Shown piece after piece: positions 1 to 8,098 of a stretch of 64,000 nt of DNA. The stretch's first letter is position 1, and every line of letters begins with the position of its first letter. The position numbers and the translations under genes were made by a program. The stretch is from Oculatella sp. LEGE 06141 (GTDB lineage Bacteria > Cyanobacteriota > Cyanobacteriia > Elainellales > Elainellaceae): assembly GCF_015207605.1 (NCBI RefSeq), contig NZ_JADEWO010000020.1, forward strand, positions 37,337-101,336, read 5' to 3'. Under the pieces are notes generated by a model. The model made no database searches. It saw only the letters and a list, made by a program, of their open reading frames with translations, and had not been told where the DNA came from.

Positions 1-556
1 GCAGTTCTGCATCCAGACTGGGATCTGGGGAGGGTTCCAACGGCTCGGCTGCATCGAGCAACGGTAGGGACTGAGAATCTGGTGGTTGCGCTGGTTCTGG
101 AGCAACAGGAACCGAGGGTTTACTGATCGGTTCTGAGACGGCTGCTTTAGGAGCAGCACTGGTGGGGAGCAGCGTACCCGATGCGACGGGTGGGGCAACT
201 GCTTGCGGCGGCTGGACAGCATCAGGAGGCGCGATCGCCCCGACTGCTTCTTTTCCACCCGGTTTTCCCGCGTTGGTGGGCAGTTCAGCCTTGTGTTCTC
301 CGCCCGCTGCTGAGTCAATTGCAGACTGTCGCTTTGTTTCGGCGGGTGGCTTTATGCTTGGTGCGTCTAAATAAACAAACTCAACCGGAATAGACGATTC
401 GGCATCAAGCTTGGCTTCCTCAACCGCATCTTGCCACAACGCCAAGCCTGCCGTAATCAAGCCCAAATGAAAGGCCACAGCCGCCGCTAAACAAAGCAGG
501 AGGCGATCGCCTCGTTGAGCTGTAAACTGCAACCGATATTTTTGAGCAAGATTCAT
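1..556 (-). CDS. TonB-like energy transducer, N-terminal part (cut by window edge)
   Basis: An open frame runs from an ATG at 556 to the left edge, so the C-terminal part is missing. The start reads MNLAQKYRLQFTAQRGDR, followed by one hydrophobic segment (about residues 20-40, rich in Leu/Ala/Gly) that would anchor it in the inner membrane. Next comes the short stretch VEFVYLDAP, which resembles the segment after the anchor in TonB proteins, and then a long Pro/Ala/Glu-rich linker. TonB proteins link the proton motive force to outer-membrane receptors through such a periplasmic linker. The C-terminal TonB fold lies outside the window, so the family call rests on architecture alone. HIP1 sites inside the frame agree with native cyanobacterial coding DNA. 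Confidence 0.7.
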   Translation of the reverse strand, partial: MNLAQKYRLQFTAQRGDRLLLCLAAAVAFHLGLITAGLALWQDAVEEAKLDAESSIPVEFVYLDAPSIKPPAETKRQSAIDSAAGGEHKAELPTNAGKPGGKEAVGAIAPPDAVQPPQAVAPPVASGTLLPTSAAPKAAVSEPISKPSVPVAPEPAQPPDSQSLPLLDAAEPLEPSPDPSLDAEL

Positions 557-877
557 AAATCAATGCCGACTCAACGGAATCGAAGGGCTAGTGTAAAAGG
601 CTACGAATAGAAAGGTTGGACGATGCAGCTTGATACGTTTTACAGCATTCCTGTAATTACTCAGTCTTGCCGTATCTAAACCAACTGGAGCGACTACTGA
701 GGGTCAGCATCCAGAGGAATGGACACCGATCATTTCGTCATTTTGCCATCGGCTCATTTTACTGTCCGTCTAAATCCTGATCTGTTTAGCATTCCCCCGT
801 CAAGTAGTTGTTAGCAACACTCAGGCTGGCGATAACGATGGCTTGCCCCATTGACTTCAGTGCCGACCGTCTATCCA

Positions 878-972
878 TACAGCAGTTCTCAATTGAGTAA
901 GCCACAGTCTCGCCAAGATGGGTGTAGGGTGTAGAGTTTAAGGCGTGGTAAATGCAAATGAAAATGGCTGTA
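878..972 (+). repeat. Dispersed 97-bp repeat, family A, copy 1
   Basis: This copy runs from TACAGCAGTTCTCAATTGAG to GAAAATGGCTGTA. Closely related copies lie at 3768-3864, 17049-17144 and 36193-36289 (reverse). The ends are imperfect inverted repeats (TTACAGCAGTTCTCA against TTACAGCCATTTTCA), as in MITE-like elements. It has no coding capacity. Confidence 0.85.
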
Positions 973-1006
973 GTCTGCTGTTGCGGGTGAAGGCGCTTTG
1001 CTCCCT

Positions 1007-1144
1007 GGCGTTGCTGAATAGACACCTGCATCGTTGAGCGGTCATGCCTCTGATTGCCACTCGAACCGTCCCCTAAATTTCCCAATTCTGGGAAATTTAG
1101 GGGCGAATGCAGCACATTTGATCCTTACTAAAACATCCTCTAAG
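1007..1144. repeat. Mosaic of dispersed repeat families B and C
   Basis: The left end (GGCGTTGCTGAAT, then GTTGAGCGGTCATG) matches the right end of the element at 50147-50293 read in reverse. The right end (AAAACATCCTCTAAG) matches the terminal repeat of the element at 29021-29204. In the middle is a perfect 14-bp stem, CCCCTAAATTTCCC/GGGAAATTTAGGGG (1070-1103). This looks like one element inserted into or recombined with another. Confidence 0.6.
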
Positions 1145-1302
1145 CGATTTGGAATCCCCAAAATTGGAAGGTGGGGCAAGATGCAGAATTTTGAGCTGGC
1201 ATATAGGAAAGAGTTAGCACAGCCGTCTTCAGTGCAGAGGTGTCCGCTTTGAATTATGATTAAACCTGTATTGGTTATCAATCATCCGTTTCAACTAACG
1301 TC

Positions 1303-1392
1303 ATGGATATTTTGAGTTTAGGCTGGGTTTCGCTGTTAGTAGTCTTCACCTTTTCCATTTCAATGGTGGTTTGGGGTCGTAACGGTTTCTAG
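1303..1392 (+). CDS. petN: Cytochrome b6f complex subunit PetN (subunit VIII)
   Basis: A 29-codon frame reads [20 protein letters not shown] and then MVVWGRNGF before TAG. This is the known PetN pattern: a start MDIL, a single transmembrane helix and a C-terminal VVWGRNG motif. PetN is a one-helix subunit needed for assembly and stability of the thylakoid cytochrome b6f complex, which passes electrons from plastoquinol to plastocyanin or cytochrome c6. The length equals the family norm. A second small membrane protein starts 13 bases downstream, and a terminator follows at about 1668-1705, so the two probably form one short transcript. Confidence 0.95.
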   Translation: MDILSLGWVSLLVVFTFSISMVVWGRNGF

Positions 1393-1405
1393 TTTAGTGC
1401 TGAGC

Positions 1406-1549
1406 ATGAATTTTGAGTCTATAGCCCTAAGCATCTTAGCTGTCCTGGCCTTTGGACTACTGTTTGTAGTGACAGGCGGCGTGCTTTATCTAACCAACGT
1501 TGAGTGGCGCGATCGCCGTCGCCAAGAACGCGAAAAGAAAGGACGGTAA
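1406..1549 (+). CDS. Small single-helix membrane protein downstream of petN
   Basis: This is a 47-residue protein starting MNFESIALSILAVLAFGLLF. It has one hydrophobic helix (about residues 6-31), a conserved-looking YLTNVEWRDRR junction and a strongly basic C-terminus (RRRQEREKKGR) that would stay on the cytoplasmic side. The start ATG is 13 bases after the petN stop, so the two are probably co-transcribed, and the frame carries a HIP1 site. I do not recognise a named family. The position suggests a thylakoid or photosynthesis-related small protein, but that is inference from context only. Confidence 0.7.
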   Translation: MNFESIALSILAVLAFGLLFVVTGGVLYLTNVEWRDRRRQEREKKGR

Positions 1550-1667
1550 TGTCCAGTCTGCGTTTGCTGTTTGCCAATTGTTAGGCTTCACAAGAGCAAG
1601 GCAACAGCTCACCACAATCAAGCCCATTCGACAGCCAACCTCTCAAATGGTTGTACGGTTACACAAT

Positions 1668-1705
1668 GCCCATTTTTGAACAACGTCGTTCAAGTGGGCT
1701 TTTTT
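1668..1705 (+). terminator. Terminator after the petN unit
   Basis: GCCCA and TTGAAC pair with GTTCAA and TGGGC across a short loop with a small bulge, followed by a run of six T. It separates the petN unit from the amine oxidase gene. Confidence 0.6.
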
Positions 1706-1762
1706 CATACCCTATGAACGGTTGCCACACGCTAAATTAGATCGGTTATTTAACTCTGGAAG

Positions 1763-3709
1763 ATGACTACACCACTCGACCTTAAAGACACAGTAACTCG
1801 TAGCATTCAGCATCCGCTTGATCCACTGACGGCAGATGAGATTGCCAGAGCTGTGGCGATCGTCCGGGCTGAACGAAACGTGGATCGATCGTTCCGGTTT
1901 CCGGTGGTGGTGTTGAACGAGCCATCTAAAGACACGGTATTACGCTTCAAGGATGGCGACCCAGTTCAGCGGGAAGCGTTTTTGATTTTGCTAGATACGG
2001 CTGCCGGGTCAACCTACGAGGCGATCGTGTCGCTTGAGACAAACTCGGTCATTACCTGGCAGCATATCCCCAACGTGCAGCCAAATATTATGGCAGACGA
2101 ATTGTCTGAATGTGAGGCAGCCGTCAAAGCCGATCCAGAGTTTCAAGCTATTTTAGCCAGACGAGGAATCACAGATCTGGATCTGGTCGTGGTTGATCCG
2201 TGGGCGATCGGTCATTTTGGCATGGTAGAAGAAGAAGGCATTCGCTTATCGCGCTGTCTATGTTACCTGCGAGCGAGTAAACAAGGTAACTTCTATGGCC
2301 GCCCGATTGATGGCCTTGTCCCGGTGGTGGATCTTAACAAGATGAACGTGCTGCGAATCGAGGACATGGGCATCGTGCCAGTGCCGCCCGAATCGGGGGA
2401 ATATGCGGCTCGCTTTACGCCAACCTTTCGTTCTGATCTCAAGCCGCTGCACATCACTCAACCGGATGGAGCCAGCTTCACGGTTGAAGGCCATTTAGTG
2501 CGCTGGCAAAAGTGGCAATTTCGAGTTGGGTTTACGCCCCGTGAGGGCTTGGTGCTCTACACCGTAGGCTACGAGGACCAGGGACGATTGCGCCCAATTT
2601 TGTATCGAGCCTCTTTGGCCGAGATGGTTGTACCCTATGGCGATCCGCGTCCACAGCACTTTCGCAAGAATGCCTTTGATGTCGGTGAACACGGGGTTGG
2701 CATGTTGACCAATTCCCTCACTCACGGCTGTGACTGCCTGGGTGAAATCTATTATTTTGATGCCCACCTCACGAGCAGCCGAGGCGATAGTTCCACCATT
2801 GAAAACGCCATTTGCTTGCACGAAGAAGACTACGGCATTCTTTGGAAACATACCGACTGGCGATTGGACGAGGTTGAAGTGAGGCGATCGCGCCGTCTGG
2901 TCATTTCCTTTGTCTGTACCGTCGATAATTACGAGTACGGCTTCTACTGGTACTTTTACCAGGACGGCACCATTCAATACGAAGTTAAACTGACAGGAAT
3001 TTTGCTGTGTGGCGCATTGGCTGGTTATCCCAAATACGGCACGCTAGTTGCGCCAGAGCTAAATGCTCTCAATCATCAGCATTTCTTTAATTTAAGGCTA
3101 GACTTTGACATTGATGGCAAGGGCAACTCCGTCTATGAGGTCAATTCGGAAGCAGAACCAATAGGGTCTGAGAATCCCTACGGTAATGCCTTCTTCGCAC
3201 GCTCTACGCTGCTTAAGACCGAACAAGAGGCGCAACGAATCATTGACCCACTTAAGGGACGCTACTGGAAAGTGGTGAATCCCTCTATGTTGAACCGTTT
3301 AGGACAACCTGTGGGGTATAAGCTCATCCCCGGCGACAATATCCTGCCCTTTGCCCACCCCGACTCTCCCATTTTGAAGCGAGCAGGTTTTATGACCAAA
3401 CATCTCTGGGTTACTCCCTATGCCCCGGATGAGCGCTTTTCTGCTGGCAACTATCCAAATCAACATCCTGGTGGTGAAGGCTTACCTAAATGGACTGAAG
3501 CGAATCGGGCGATCGACAATACCGATGTCGTTTTGTGGTACACCTTCGGACATCATCACATTCCACGCCCGGAAGATTATCCGGTTATGCCCACCGCCTA
3601 TTCTGGCTTTGTGCTAAAACCCGTTGGTTTTTTCGAGCAAAATCCAGCATTGGACGTGCCGCCTGCTGCTGCAACCCACGCTCACTGTCATTCAGATTCA
3701 GAGAACTGA
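1763..3709 (+). CDS. Copper-containing primary amine oxidase
   Basis: This 648-residue quinoprotein oxidises primary amines to aldehydes, releasing NH3 and H2O2. The active-site tyrosine that becomes topaquinone is Tyr390 in the motif TVDNYEYG. The catalytic base is Asp306 in AFDVGEHGVG. The copper ligands are His438 and His440 (NHQH) and a late histidine, probably His599, in FGHHHIPRPEDYPVMP. The N-terminal HPLDPLTADEI is typical of the small N2 domain. No signal peptide is seen, so it is probably cytoplasmic. All cofactor and metal residues are present, so it should be active. The substrate cannot be told from sequence; aromatic monoamines are usual for bacterial relatives. A family A repeat follows it, then a dehydrogenase. 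Confidence 0.95.
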   Translation: MTTPLDLKDTVTRSIQHPLDPLTADEIARAVAIVRAERNVDRSFRFPVVVLNEPSKDTVLRFKDGDPVQREAFLILLDTAAGSTYEAIVSLETNSVITWQHIPNVQPNIMADELSECEAAVKADPEFQAILARRGITDLDLVVVDPWAIGHFGMVEEEGIRLSRCLCYLRASKQGNFYGRPIDGLVPVVDLNKMNVLRIEDMGIVPVPPESGEYAARFTPTFRSDLKPLHITQPDGASFTVEGHLVRWQKWQFRVGFTPREGLVLYTVGYEDQGRLRPILYRASLAEMVVPYGDPRPQHFRKNAFDVGEHGVGMLTNSLTHGCDCLGEIYYFDAHLTSSRGDSSTIENAICLHEEDYGILWKHTDWRLDEVEVRRSRRLVISFVCTVDNYEYGFYWYFYQDGTIQYEVKLTGILLCGALAGYPKYGTLVAPELNALNHQHFFNLRLDFDIDGKGNSVYEVNSEAEPIGSENPYGNAFFARSTLLKTEQEAQRIIDPLKGRYWKVVNPSMLNRLGQPVGYKLIPGDNILPFAHPDSPILKRAGFMTKHLWVTPYAPDERFSAGNYPNQHPGGEGLPKWTEANRAIDNTDVVLWYTFGHHHIPRPEDYPVMPTAYSGFVLKPVGFFEQNPALDVPPAAATHAHCHSDSEN

Positions 3710-3767
3710 AGACAATCGAGCGAGGGCAAGCGGCAGTTCCCTGCCGAGCTGGTGCGCTCGGTAAGGT

Positions 3768-3864
3768 TTACAGCAGTTCTCAATCGAGTCAGCCACCGTC
3801 TCGCCAAGATGAGTGTGAGGTGTAGGGTTTGAGGCGTGGTGAATGCAAATGAAAATGGCTGTAA
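3768..3864 (+). repeat. Dispersed 97-bp repeat, family A, copy 2
   Basis: Begins TTACAGCAGTTCTCAATCGA and ends GAAAATGGCTGTAA. It lies between the amine oxidase stop and the SDR start, 49 bases before the latter. See copy 1 for the family description. Confidence 0.85.
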
Positions 3865-3913
3865 TTCGGCAATAATTGGTTAAGCTACGAAGCAGCCATT
3901 TGTACGAACCGCA

Positions 3914-4684
3914 ATGACCATTGTTCCCGACGTTCACCATGCCAATGTTCTTGTGGTAGGAGCCAGCCAGGGCATTGGGTTGGAATTTGTGCAGCAATTA
4001 CTGCAAGCAGACAGTGTTACAACAGTTTATGCAACCTATCGCACGGCAGCATCGGCAGTAAGGTTACTGGAGTTGGGCGATCGCTACCCAGGACAATTAC
4101 ACTGCCTCGAACTGGATATCACCAATGAGACCCAGATTGCCAACTGCGCGACGTATTTACAGACCCAGGCAGGTCAGCTTCACCTGATAATGAACTGTGT
4201 TGGCCTATTGCACGACGGCACACTGCAACCCGAAAAAAGTATTCGCCAAATCGATCCAGACCAGCTAATTCGCTATTTTCAAATCAACAGCATCGGAGCC
4301 GCGCTATTAGCCAAACACCTGCTACCGTTGTTGCGGCATGGCGATCGCAGTATCTTTGCCACACTGTCTGCCAAGCTTGGCAGCATTGGCGATAACCAGC
4401 TCGGCGGCTGGTATGGCTATCGGGCTTCCAAAGCCGCATTAAATATGTTGATGCGAACAGTGGCAATCGAATTTGAGCGCAAGAGTCCTAAAACCATTGT
4501 TGTCACATTGCACCCCGGCACAACAGACACACGGCTCTCTCAACCGTTTCAGATGAATGTCCCCCCTGAGAAACTGTTTTCAGTAGAGCGAACTGTTACT
4601 CAACTGTTGGCAGTAATGGCTGACTTGAAGGATGGCGATAGCGGCCAGTTTTTCTCGTGGAATGGCGATCGCTTGCCCTGGTAA
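3914..4684 (+). CDS. Short-chain dehydrogenase/reductase (C-factor-like)
   Basis: A 256-residue classical-length SDR. The Rossmann nucleotide-binding motif GASQGIG is at residues 16-22, the NNAG-type motif appears as MNCVG (93-97), the catalytic Ser is about 152, and the YxxxK pair is Tyr169/Lys173 in YGYRASK. Long variants of this type without an extended substrate loop resemble CsgA/C-factor proteins. It would use NAD(H) or NADP(H) to interconvert a carbonyl and an alcohol. It follows the amine oxidase in the same direction, so a link through the aldehyde product is possible, but the intervening repeat and 204-base gap argue against a tight operon. The substrate is unknown. Confidence 0.88.
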   Translation: MTIVPDVHHANVLVVGASQGIGLEFVQQLLQADSVTTVYATYRTAASAVRLLELGDRYPGQLHCLELDITNETQIANCATYLQTQAGQLHLIMNCVGLLHDGTLQPEKSIRQIDPDQLIRYFQINSIGAALLAKHLLPLLRHGDRSIFATLSAKLGSIGDNQLGGWYGYRASKAALNMLMRTVAIEFERKSPKTIVVTLHPGTTDTRLSQPFQMNVPPEKLFSVERTVTQLLAVMADLKDGDSGQFFSWNGDRLPW

Positions 4685-4943
4685 AGATGGATCTTCGTTA
4701 ACACTGCATCCCCTTGCCTCCTGTGATCAGCGTCACGTCAGCTTGAGGTGAACGTCACCAGGACAGACACTTCGAATCACAGGCGCTCTGGTGGCTGCAT
4801 CACATAGTATTTTTGCGGAGTACCCGATAGTAATATCTCAAGACCAGCGTAATTCCACTAGCAATACACTTCCATCTACTCAAACATCTACTTAAACGTG
4901 CGCTTGTCCGAGTTAACAACCATCATTCAGGTGAGGTGAGTCC

Positions 4944-5288
4944 GTGGAAACTGTGCTGAATTCTCAAACAGTCACCTTTTTTCCTCAAGTTGCAGAAGGT
5001 AAAGTAGACCGAACGATTACGGCTGTGCAAGCAGGCCGAATTAAGTTTCAAGGAAGCTACTGGCCTGCTCAATTCTACGATGCCGATTGTCAAGCCACTG
5101 TTTTACCAAATGACGTGGTCAAAGTGGTGGGCAGAATCAGCATTACGCTGATGGTGGTTCCAGACGGATATTCCCTACCAGCTCAATCGGAAAAAACTGC
5201 ACAAAACCCGGCTGAAAAGTGGGTATCTGGAATCACAGCCCTGTTTAAGCCAGAAGGCAGACGCAGGCTGAGCGCGATCGCCAATTGA
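4944..5288 (+). CDS. NfeD-type OB-fold protein
   Basis: A 114-residue protein with a GTG start, the first start codon of the open frame; GAGGTGAG lies about 5-12 bases upstream. The segment from about residue 22 to 75 (GRIKFQGSYWPAQ, then DVVKVVGRISITLMV) matches the C-terminal OB-fold of NfeD proteins, with the typical Gly-x-x-x-x-x-Gly-x-Tyr-Trp-Pro-Ala strand. Unlike classical NfeD it has no membrane helices, so it is probably a soluble stand-alone domain. NfeD domains usually accompany stomatin/SPFH proteins in membrane microdomains; no partner is nearby here. The C-terminal 40 residues are polar and unassigned. Confidence 0.7.
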   Translation: METVLNSQTVTFFPQVAEGKVDRTITAVQAGRIKFQGSYWPAQFYDADCQATVLPNDVVKVVGRISITLMVVPDGYSLPAQSEKTAQNPAEKWVSGITALFKPEGRRRLSAIAN

Positions 5289-5389
5289 TTCCAATCATCA
5301 ACGTTGGACTTCAATAACAGTGGTCTTTCAGAAACGATCCCTGCATCAACAACAGGTTGAGATAAATGGCTTCTCTCTAGCCCCGTGTT

Positions 5390-5857
5390 TCAATCAACGG
5401 TTTGTTCTAATAATTTCTCTTGCCAAAGTACATAACACTGAGACAACGGCATGGTTAGAGTTAAGTGATAAGAGTCTTTCAAGCTGCCATCATCGTTAGT
5501 AAAGGTAATCACCAATCCGCTAACTGGATTATATTTCGTGACAAATTGAATTAGCTCGATCGCTCTAGGGTAAAAGTGCAAAACCTCTTCAGTAGTGAGA
5601 TAACCGAGTTCTACTTCATAGCGATCTAAATGGTTTTCTTCAACTGCTGGCACCCCACAAATAGTCATTGCACCTTTACCCCGCAAGCGGTACTCTTTCC
5701 AGGCAAACGCTGCTAGTTTCAAAATATTGAGTTGCAAGAAATGAGTTTGTTCTCTGCTTTTAAAGTCAAGTTCAAAATTAGGATCAGGCAAGGAGTTGGG
5801 AAAATTCATTGGTTTAAGCGTTTTGTTAAAGCCGACGGTAAAACTACATAAAGGCAT
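5390..5857 (-). CDS. Hypothetical protein, 155 residues
   Basis: A soluble mixed alpha/beta protein with no signal peptide or membrane segment. It starts MPLCSFTVGF; a second ATG at residue 17 (MNFPNSL) is also possible. The middle is charged (DRYEVELGYLTTEEVLHFYP) and the C-terminal part has regular beta-strand alternation (GLVITFTNDDGS, SYHLTLTM). I do not recognise the family. It lies alone between plus-strand genes. Confidence 0.6.
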   Translation of the reverse strand: MPLCSFTVGFNKTLKPMNFPNSLPDPNFELDFKSREQTHFLQLNILKLAAFAWKEYRLRGKGAMTICGVPAVEENHLDRYEVELGYLTTEEVLHFYPRAIELIQFVTKYNPVSGLVITFTNDDGSLKDSYHLTLTMPLSQCYVLWQEKLLEQTVD

Positions 5858-6493
5858 TATTGAATTCTTTGCTGTCGAAATACTCTATTTGAGGCTACTT
5901 ATTGATTACTTCAAACTAATTCCGTTGAACCCTTTAATCTTCTGTCGAAAGGTATAGGTCATTGTAAATTCAGTCTGCAAGATAAAGGTAAAAGTTAATA
6001 TAACAAATTAAGATGGATTTCCTGCTTATTTCAAGGTTTCATCGCTCCAGTGTATCGAGGAATTTAAAGGAATGTCTGAGAAGGATTCAATAGTTTGCAT
6101 TAACCTCTTAAATTCTCTAATCTAAATTGTCTGAAATGTAGCTGATGGCCTGCATTTTCCCCATTACCTCACCCTGGAGATTTAATACCTACAACTGGCT
6201 AGAAAGGAGATTCGAGTAATAATCAGCACCTTCAAAATCTACTTCCCAGATGATCTAAACAGTGGTCTATTATGTTGCAGATTCTGTCCCGCCCTTATCC
6301 GTTTGAGGATATTCAAGATGTCTAATTGGTAGCTCGATAGGTTGTAGAACGTGGCATATCCTGCGGCAAGCACGAACAAGAATTCTAGTTTAGTCCAGGA
6401 GCTATTCATCCACTGTTCCGCCTTTAGCAAGAGACATCCCTCCGTTTCAAATGGCCTCTTATGTTCTTTAATGGTTGGTTAACAAAACAGCAA
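5858..6493. other. AT-rich intergenic stretch without a supported gene
   Basis: About 630 bases with no HIP1 site and lower GC than the neighbours. A 63-codon minus-strand frame (6239-6430) has a hydrophobic stretch but no clear ribosome site. It could be a gene remnant. No repeat or RNA gene was recognised. Confidence 0.45.
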
Positions 6494-6619
6494 ATGAATG
6501 ATCTTAGTGGACTGATTCAACTCAGAGATTTTACCGTTCTATCTCAGTTATCTAACTTTGCAGGATTGCCCCTGGAATACGTTAGACTCTTGGACAGGGC
6601 TAATGTTGATACGGAGTGA
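6494..6619 (+). CDS. Possible 41-residue small protein upstream of the RHH gene
   Basis: The frame reads MNDLSGLIQLRDFTVLSQLS and ends LLDRANVDTE with TGA only six bases before the next ATG. The spacing suggests translational coupling to the ribbon-helix-helix protein, and the Leu-rich pattern suggests amphipathic helices. There is no recognised family and the upstream ribosome site is weak, so it may be a chance frame. Confidence 0.3.
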   Translation: MNDLSGLIQLRDFTVLSQLSNFAGLPLEYVRLLDRANVDTE

Positions 6620-6625
6620 TCAATC

Positions 6626-7066
6626 ATGGCTGAACAGCCAATGGTCGGGTGCCAAATCCCTCAAGAGTGGCAGGAAAAACTGGAGGCGATCGCGGCGAAT
6701 ACCGGACGCCAAGCCACACAAATTGTTTATGAAGCGATCGCCCAATATCTGGCCGAAACCGATATTGGTACACTGGCAGGTCAACTAAGAGAGGTCAAGC
6801 ACCGTTTGGAGCAGGTTGAGAAGAGAATGGGTCAGGCCGACGTGTTGGCCGAACAGATCATTGCCCTCTCGGCTCGGTTGGTGGCGCTAGAAGATACGAC
6901 AGATTCTCCTCAAGCTCTGCCCACCCAGTTTGCCACCAATATCTATCATACCAATGCGGTTAGTGTGGCAGAACATCAAGCCATTGTTGATGCGATCGCA
7001 GGTTTAGAAGAAGTAGAAGACGAACCCGACGAAATTCTATACGACTTTTTAGAGAAGCCGCTATAG
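6626..7066 (+). CDS. Ribbon-helix-helix protein with coiled-coil tail
   Basis: A 146-residue protein. Residues about 8-45 (VGCQIPQEWQEKLEAIAANT, then GRQATQIVYEAIAQYL) fit a CopG/RHH fold: a short strand, then two helices. Residues about 50-90 form a Leu/Glu/Arg-rich coiled coil (LREVKHRLEQVEKRMGQADV). The C-terminal third is acidic. RHH dimers bind DNA as repressors, often as antitoxins, but no toxin gene follows, so a stand-alone regulator or a structural protein is more likely. HIP1 sites in the frame agree with a resident gene. Confidence 0.65.
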   Translation: MAEQPMVGCQIPQEWQEKLEAIAANTGRQATQIVYEAIAQYLAETDIGTLAGQLREVKHRLEQVEKRMGQADVLAEQIIALSARLVALEDTTDSPQALPTQFATNIYHTNAVSVAEHQAIVDAIAGLEEVEDEPDEILYDFLEKPL

Positions 7067-7289
7067 CAATCAAGAGCGATCAAGAGCAATCACTATAGCC
7101 GTGTCGTTTCAAGTGGGCGAGCTTGACAGACGAACGAATGACTACGGGCACGGTTCCAAAAACTTTATATAAAGCAGCAGAATTGAGCGTAGACGACTAC
7201 AATCAAAAGCGTTAGAAGTGCCAGTCTGATGCCGATTTTACCTACTGAAGCTCAGGCAATGGCCTAATCCTTTAGCATCACTGACAGAC

Positions 7290-7994
7290 ATGAAAGGAAG
7301 CGGACTGAAAACACTGGCCGTTGATATTGGTGGAAGCGGCACCAAGATAATGGTTCTAGACGAGGCAGGCCAGCCCCAAACAGAACGTGCCCGTGTTGAT
7401 ACTCCCCAACCTGCTACGCCCACTAATATTATTGCGGCGATCGCTCAACTCATTCCTTCGCAAGGAGAGTTCGATCGCGTTTCGGTTGGCTTTCCAGGGG
7501 TTGTGAGACGTGGCATCATTGGCACCGCTGTCAATCTTGATCCCAGTTGGGTTGATTTTGATTTGGGTACAGCGCTTGCTGAGAAGCTAGGCAAACCGGT
7601 ACGAGTGGCAAATGATGCTGACGTGCAGGGAATGGGAGCCATTTCGGGCAAAGGAGTAGAACTGGTCATCACCTTAGGTACTGGTTTTGGTTCTGCGCTG
7701 TTTGTGGATGGTCGGCTAGTTCCCAATTTAGAACTGGGACATCATCCGTTCCGCAAAGGTGAAACCTACGAAGAACAGCTTGGACGAGCCGCACTGGATA
7801 AAATTGGTGCGAAGCGCTGGAACCGCCGTTTGGAAAAGGCGATCGCCTCCCTCAAACATCTATTTAATTACGACCATCTTCACATTGGTGGGGGAGAAAC
7901 CAAGCGCATTGCGTTTGATTTACCATCCGATGCCAGCATTGTGCCCAACGTGCTGGGATTACTTGGCGGCATTGCTCTGTGGCGAGATCAGTAG
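7290..7994 (+). CDS. ppgK: ROK-family kinase, probable polyphosphate glucokinase
   Basis: A 234-residue sugar kinase. The phosphate-binding motif DIGGSGTK is at residues 12-19, the catalytic Asp is Asp109 in VANDADVQG, and the second phosphate motif TLGTGFGSALF is at about 127-137, followed by PNLELGHHPF. The last two stretches and the short length are typical of polyphosphate-dependent glucokinases rather than ATP-dependent ROK repressors; there is no N-terminal DNA-binding domain. It would phosphorylate glucose to glucose-6-phosphate using polyphosphate and/or ATP. It converges on a sugar-binding lipoprotein gene, which would fit sugar uptake and activation. Confidence 0.8.
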   Translation: MKGSGLKTLAVDIGGSGTKIMVLDEAGQPQTERARVDTPQPATPTNIIAAIAQLIPSQGEFDRVSVGFPGVVRRGIIGTAVNLDPSWVDFDLGTALAEKLGKPVRVANDADVQGMGAISGKGVELVITLGTGFGSALFVDGRLVPNLELGHHPFRKGETYEEQLGRAALDKIGAKRWNRRLEKAIASLKHLFNYDHLHIGGGETKRIAFDLPSDASIVPNVLGLLGGIALWRDQ

Positions 7995-8040
7995 GCATAG
8001 TACGACCCAATACTATCCAAACTACTATCCCAAAAAAGGA

Positions 8041-8065
8041 ATGGGGCACCAGCTATGTGCCCCAT
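8041..8065 (-). terminator. Terminator of the sugar-binding protein gene
   Basis: A nine-base-pair stem ATGGGGCAC/GTGCCCCAT with a 7-base loop. On the minus strand it is followed by CC and six T, so it terminates the minus-strand gene that ends at 8099. It may also stop plus-strand transcripts from the kinase gene. Confidence 0.75.
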
Positions 8066-8098
8066 TGTCTTAGCTTCAATTAGAGCTGAAACCCAGTA

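Larger units (their letters stand above)
557..1302. other. Intergenic region filled with short dispersed repeats
   Basis: No convincing gene is seen between the TonB-like gene and petN. The right half consists of a copy of the 97-bp repeat family (878-972) and a mosaic of two other repeat families (about 1007-1144). Frames of 70-110 codons that overlap these repeats are treated as chance. The last 150 bases should hold the petN promoter, but no clear element was recognised. Confidence 0.6.

Noticed and set aside
786..1115. 109-codon minus-strand frame
   Set aside because: It runs through repeat families A and B/C, and its composition is that of the repeats.
4720..4785. CTGTGAT...ATCACAG inverted pair, possible CRP-type site
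   Set aside because: The two halves are more than 50 bases apart and do not form a normal operator.
6239..6430. 63-codon minus-strand frame with a hydrophobic stretch
   Set aside because: No ribosome site or recognised neighbour; kept only as a note in the intergenic entry.
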